Assembly: GCA_035235625.1 (NCBI GenBank)
Contig: CP141140.1
Coordinates: 25,750,685-25,814,684, forward strand
DNA length: 64,000 nucleotides
From: Saururus chinensis
Taxonomy: Eukaryota; Streptophyta; Magnoliopsida; Piperales; Saururaceae
Direction: 5' to 3'
The position numbers were made by a program, and so were the translations under genes. Shown piece by piece: positions 59,829 to 64,000 of the stretch (positions within the stretch are counted from its first letter, which is position 1; each line of letters starts with the position of its first letter). The notes under the pieces are model-generated. The model ran no database searches. It was not told the DNA's origin and saw only the letters and a program-made list of their open reading frames with translations.

Positions 59829-61959
59829 AATCAATGACAGCCCAACAATGAACTAATGTAACCTTCACTGTCTGTGTAAAGATATTATAATGTGCATGTG
59901 TAGAGTTCATTTAAAAATGAAAAGTAAATGTGTGGAATCACTCTCAATATCTTATAGTCAATGTGAATACATCAATGAGGAAAAGGACTTGAAGGTGAAG
60001 AAAATGGAAGGAAATGAAGGAAGAACTTCAAATTCAATTTTAAACATGGCACATACTTTTCATGTATTGACTTTGTTTTTTGTTTTTATTTTCGTAAGGG
60101 CTAAGTCAATCTAGTGTAATTTTCATGTTATGGAAGGAAATGATGGAGTACAAGTTATCTTTCTCACATGAATGGAGGATTGAAGTCTGTTTTTAGAATG
60201 AGACCCCCACCTTAATTACCTTTTAAGAATCTTTTTCCTTCATGTTTTTTTTTATTTGTATCTTTGTCTTGTAGTATGAATATAAACTGCAATTGATTTC
60301 TTAGGCAAAAAAACTATTGAAGTCCAAAGATATTGGGTAAATTTCATAACTTATGCATCTTCTTTCCTTATGAGGTGATATAACTAACAAACTTGACAAG
60401 TAGATAAAAAGGTTGAGCTTTTGCTTAACTAAATTGATTGATATCATCTCTCATGTGCAAAAAGAATGGAACTAAAGAGATGCAATCTTGAAAACAATGG
60501 CTCCCAATACAACATGCTTGTTGCATATTCATGGTGTAATTGTTTATTTTTCATATGTTAACGTGTTTTTTTGGTCCAATTGAACATGATTCCTTCACTA
60601 TATCAACATATGCTAAAAAGGGTTAAGTGTGTAAAATTTTGATGTAGTTCCTTCACTATATCAACACACACATAGACATGTTTATTTTTCAAACCCTTAA
60701 AACATTGCCTAGACTCGTGACAATTGCCATAGTATGTAGCAAACGACTAATAAACTAGTTGCAGTACATTTCTAATATTCTTTCGGCTGTCTTCCTACTC
60801 GTCCATCTAAATAAATTCGTTATTATGGCTAATCCAACCTCAGGCCCTTAATTGGGCTGGTTATATCTCTATGTGTGGTGGGAGGTGAGGCCTCCTAGTT
60901 GAATCTTATTGGCAGTGTGTGATGGTGCGTGATGCTTACAAGGCTCAACATTTATCATTGTTGAAGAAGGAAAATGATATTTTTGCCCTATTTTTCTCTA
61001 TATCAAAGGTTTACTTGAGCCTCTAATTAGATTGTAAAAGTGGATCCCCCTATTATCAAGACACTTTTCTATGCCTGATCAAAAGTTATTTAAAAAAAAA
61101 TATAGAATAAGAATATCAGCTTCCGTTGTAGGACTTAAATTCGGTCTAGACCTAATCTCTTTTCTTGGCCGGTCCAACTAAATTTTTACCTCTTGAAACT
61201 CATCTGTGATTATTTTGACCCAACCTGTTGAATCAACAACCCCACTTGGCTCGGGTTGAGCAGGTCATACAAAAAGAAAAAGAGTAATATTGTGACATTA
61301 GCTTTAACATGTTTAAACACTATTTCATCATTTCAACACCATTTTTTGACATATAAAAGTTAATGTCGATGAAGCATTTGAGGGGAATTGGGACTAGTGA
61401 CCGCAGGGAAGACGCAGCAGAGATCTGTGAATCCATACCATTCACTTATTAATATTTCATAAGCCGGCCCACCCCGGCCTGGCCCGGTGTAACCTTGTGC
61501 AACCGAAGTTACCGAATCCGATCGGCTTTCTGGGCCGGGCTTTCTAATTATGTTCTGCTATTTGGAAGAAACACCCATTTTAAGGTTTACACTGATGCTA
61601 CCCACAAATTCACTTCAAAGATCAAGCCCAATAACGAGTGAATGGGCGATAGAAGTCGGGATCTCTGCATGTATTGGGTCAGGTTACAGAACCGTTAATA
61701 AGTGGTCATGGGCTAATCCTGCATTTAAAAGCCCAGACCACCCGTCGGCCCCGTTCGGCCTACTTACAAAGCCCACTTCTTGTTTGCCTTCCCAAATCCC
61801 AATCCCGTAAGCGGGAATCTCATTTCTCCCTCCTTCCACACACCGACACGAGAAGTTTGCAGAAACCTCTTCCTTCCTCTGCAAATCCTCCGATTCTTTA
61901 TTTCTGATCGCCCCCTCTGCATGTGAATTCGCCGTTCGTCTCTGGCTCTTCGAATTTGG
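59771..61959. other. Gene-free stretch up to the MOC1 leader
   Basis: Starts with the TA microsatellite (listed separately). The rest is A/T-rich with no coding signal until about 61440, where GC content rises; 61440-61959 is probably the MOC1 promoter and 5' UTR. A short upstream frame (ATG TGA at about 61920) precedes the MOC1 start. Confidence 0.5.
59779..59826 (+). repeat. TA dinucleotide microsatellite
   Basis: About 22 uninterrupted TA units following TATATC. Likely polymorphic in length; no coding context. Confidence 0.9.
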
Positions 61960-63463
61960 ATGGAAATCCTCCAGACTCGTCCGCAGAATCTCATTTTTTC
62001 GTCGCCATTTTCATTTCCAATGTACAGGCTGTCTGCCCATTTGCAGCCCAGAACTCTGCTTCCTCTTCGCATTTGCCGCAACTTTTGCGCTCCGGTGACT
62101 GTTTCGGAAAATACCCATGATGGGATTCGCGGCGTAAAGAGGCCTGCGGCGGTGGGCAGCGGGTCCGGGCTCAAGGTCCGGGTGTCTGATTCGGACCTCA
62201 GGGAGAACTGGCTCAGCTCTCTCTCTTCGCCTCTCATTGACAGGTGCAGAGAGTTGGGTGGCGGAGGAGATGGTGGGCTGGTGAGGAACGTGGAGGACTT
62301 CGGTTGGGTCGTCGGGATTGACCCGGATGTCTCCGGCGCGCTTGCGGTGTTGAAAGGCGATGTACCTGATATTTCTGCTCAGGTGATTATATCTCACGCT
62401 TGTGCTTATGCTTGATAATATTTGATTAAATTCATGCGTGGCAATTTTTTTTTACATTTTTTTCCTTTTGGATGGAGTTCTATATATGAGACTGAATGTG
62501 CCTGAATTGTCTAAGTGGGATGATTTTTGAATGTTACAATGCCAAATTAGCCAGCATTAGTTTATTATCGCAGATAACATATAGCTGAAGAAGATCAGTA
62601 TAAGTTGTCAACTTGCAACAATTTGAAAAAAAAACTTTTACTTGCTAGTAGTGTTCCACTATGAGAAGATGAAAGCAGAGTTGTTTCTGCATTCTATTCT
62701 ACAAAGAATTGGATGTCATCAATTTTTTAGTCTTTCAAATGTTTTTTGTTGCCTGTTCATGTTCTATGTGATTTTGTGTCGTTAAACAAATATCTGTTTG
62801 TAATAAATCTTGATAAGCACGTATTTATTGAAATTTTTTGAAAAAAATGGAAAACTTTATTGGAGCTTTCTTGTTTTTTCATTTCTTAGCAGTTAAATAT
62901 TCTTATTCTTTTTTTTTTTTTTTTGAAAGAACTCATGTTTGGGCTAAGAATTAGTTCATGGCGCACTTTATTTAACAACAGGTGTTTGACACTCCTACCT
63001 TGCAAGTATTAGTTGGTAAAAGGGTAAGAAAGCGCCTGGATCCAAGGGCCATTGTTCAACTGCTTCGCAGTTTGGAGGCTCCGCTGGGTAAGGAACAATT
63101 CTTTGACTGAGCATTTTTATTGAAAAGCTGTTCAAGACATTCATTACTTGTGCATTACATTTAAATTGATGAAAATGGTTCATATTTCAGGAACTATTGC
63201 ATATATAGAGCAATCAAATCCTTTTCCAAAGGACGGAAAGCAGGTATGCAATATATAGGTTATCCATTGAGCCTCAGATTTTTGTGGCCTTATTGATATC
63301 AGAAGGTCTTGTTTTACTTATTTGTATGTAGGGTTGGTGGAGTGGAGGATTTGGATATGGGTTGTGGATTGGCATCTTAGTAGCCTCTGGCTTTTCTGTT
63401 GTTCCTGTACCATCTCTACGTTGGAAGAATCAATATGATCTATCTGGTAGTTCCTCAAGTAAG
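61960..63463 (+). CDS. MOC1: MOC1, chloroplast Holliday-junction resolvase (5' part; gene continues beyond the window)
   Basis: Exons 61960-62382, 62982-63087, 63191-63243 and 63332-63463 join in phase for 238 residues and end at a donor (AAG then GTTTGT). MOC1 cuts four-way DNA junctions in chloroplast nucleoids, allowing nucleoids to segregate; it has an RNase H-like RuvC-type fold. The N terminus is rich in Arg, Ser, Leu and poor in acidic residues ([20 protein letters not shown]), as in a chloroplast transit peptide; Met-1 and Met-21 are both possible starts. Family motifs: [19 protein letters not shown] (acidic residue at about 121), [40 protein letters not shown] (acidic residue at about 183) and [20 protein letters not shown]. 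The C-terminal exon or exons with the family's DHGRAEALLIA block, which holds the remaining catalytic acids, are not within the window. No upstream splice site precludes the chosen start. Confidence 0.93.
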
Positions 63464-64000
63464 GTTTGTCAATATTGAGAGCAGCAAAACTTATGTGTAT
63501 TGTACAGGCATTTTTTGACTTACTAGGATTTTTTTCACTGATAACTTTAAAGTAATAGTCCATTAAAAAGTCTAAAAAAGATGGATGTTATCTGGACTTT
63601 CTTGATGCCAGAGCATAAGTCAATCACATAGTTTGCAAGAAATGCGAGAAATTGATGGGACCCGGTGAGACTAAATGGTGCTGCTAGTATGGAAGCTAGT
63701 GACTTGATTAATTCCAAAGGAGGGCTGCAGCTTTAAGTACATAATTTGTCCAGGTTGGCATACAATTCTAATTGTTCTAATCCATCCATCTAGTCTAAGG
63801 GAACAAAAGCAATTAAAGTCACTGAACAACCACTAAGTAACATAATACTAATTGGCCATGGGCCTTATAGAGTGCATGGGTTGTCTGTGGGCCATATACA
63901 GGGCCTTCGGCCATAACTGAATCATTGAGGGAGCTATTTTAATATGCTGGCACTTCTAGTTCGACAATATTTTGGGACATGGGGGAAGTTGACGACACTT
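63464..64000. other. Start of a MOC1 intron (to window edge)
   Basis: After the donor at 63464 no MOC1-like exon is found to the end of the window. The next exon would be expected to encode a DDSR-type segment and the DHGRAEALLI block; its absence here means the intron is at least 530 bp. No other gene is seen. Confidence 0.6.

Overview
This window is nuclear DNA from a flowering plant. The evidence is spliced genes with GT-AG introns of the usual plant size, plant-only families (an LNK clock coactivator, a CDPK-related kinase, a DUF1645-like protein, the chloroplast resolvase MOC1), Ty1/copia and long-LTR retroelement remains, and many Stowaway-like MITEs. The species cannot be named from the sequence.

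Layout. 1-8983 is most of one old LTR retroelement without coding capacity: 5' LTR cut by the window edge and carrying a solo LTR of another family, a non-coding internal region with tandem repeats, and a complete 3' LTR. 8984-12225 is a graveyard of MITEs (one inside another), a MULE transposase fragment and a reductase pseudogene fragment. 12226-14120 (minus) is an LNK3/LNK4-type gene, with a 5' leader region that is tandemly triplicated (14141-15176). 17771-31608 is a broken Ty1/copia element that has received two related long solo LTRs in opposite orientations; each insertion has a clear 5-bp target duplication.

The gene-rich half follows: CFAP20/BUG22 (33731-35096, plus), an O-fucosyltransferase-like Golgi-type membrane protein (35735-40114, minus, convergent with CFAP20), a DUF1645-like gene (42038-42928, minus), an unrecognised 187-residue gene (44541-45104, minus), a nested foldback element (45550-47959), an 11-exon CDPK-related kinase (48837-55662, minus), about 6.3 kb without a recognisable gene, and the first four exons of chloroplast Holliday-junction resolvase MOC1 (61960-63463, plus, running off the window).

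The genes are independent single transcription units, not a pathway. The most informative large-scale observation is that LNK3-like and CFAP20/BUG22, close neighbours in Arabidopsis (At3g12320 and At3g12300 from memory), are also neighbours here, pushed about 20 kb apart mainly by the nested copia element. I saw no CRISPR array, rRNA, convincing tRNA gene or new multi-gene system. Exon limits were read by eye from splice consensus, reading phase and family resemblance; all six spliced models keep a continuous reading phase.
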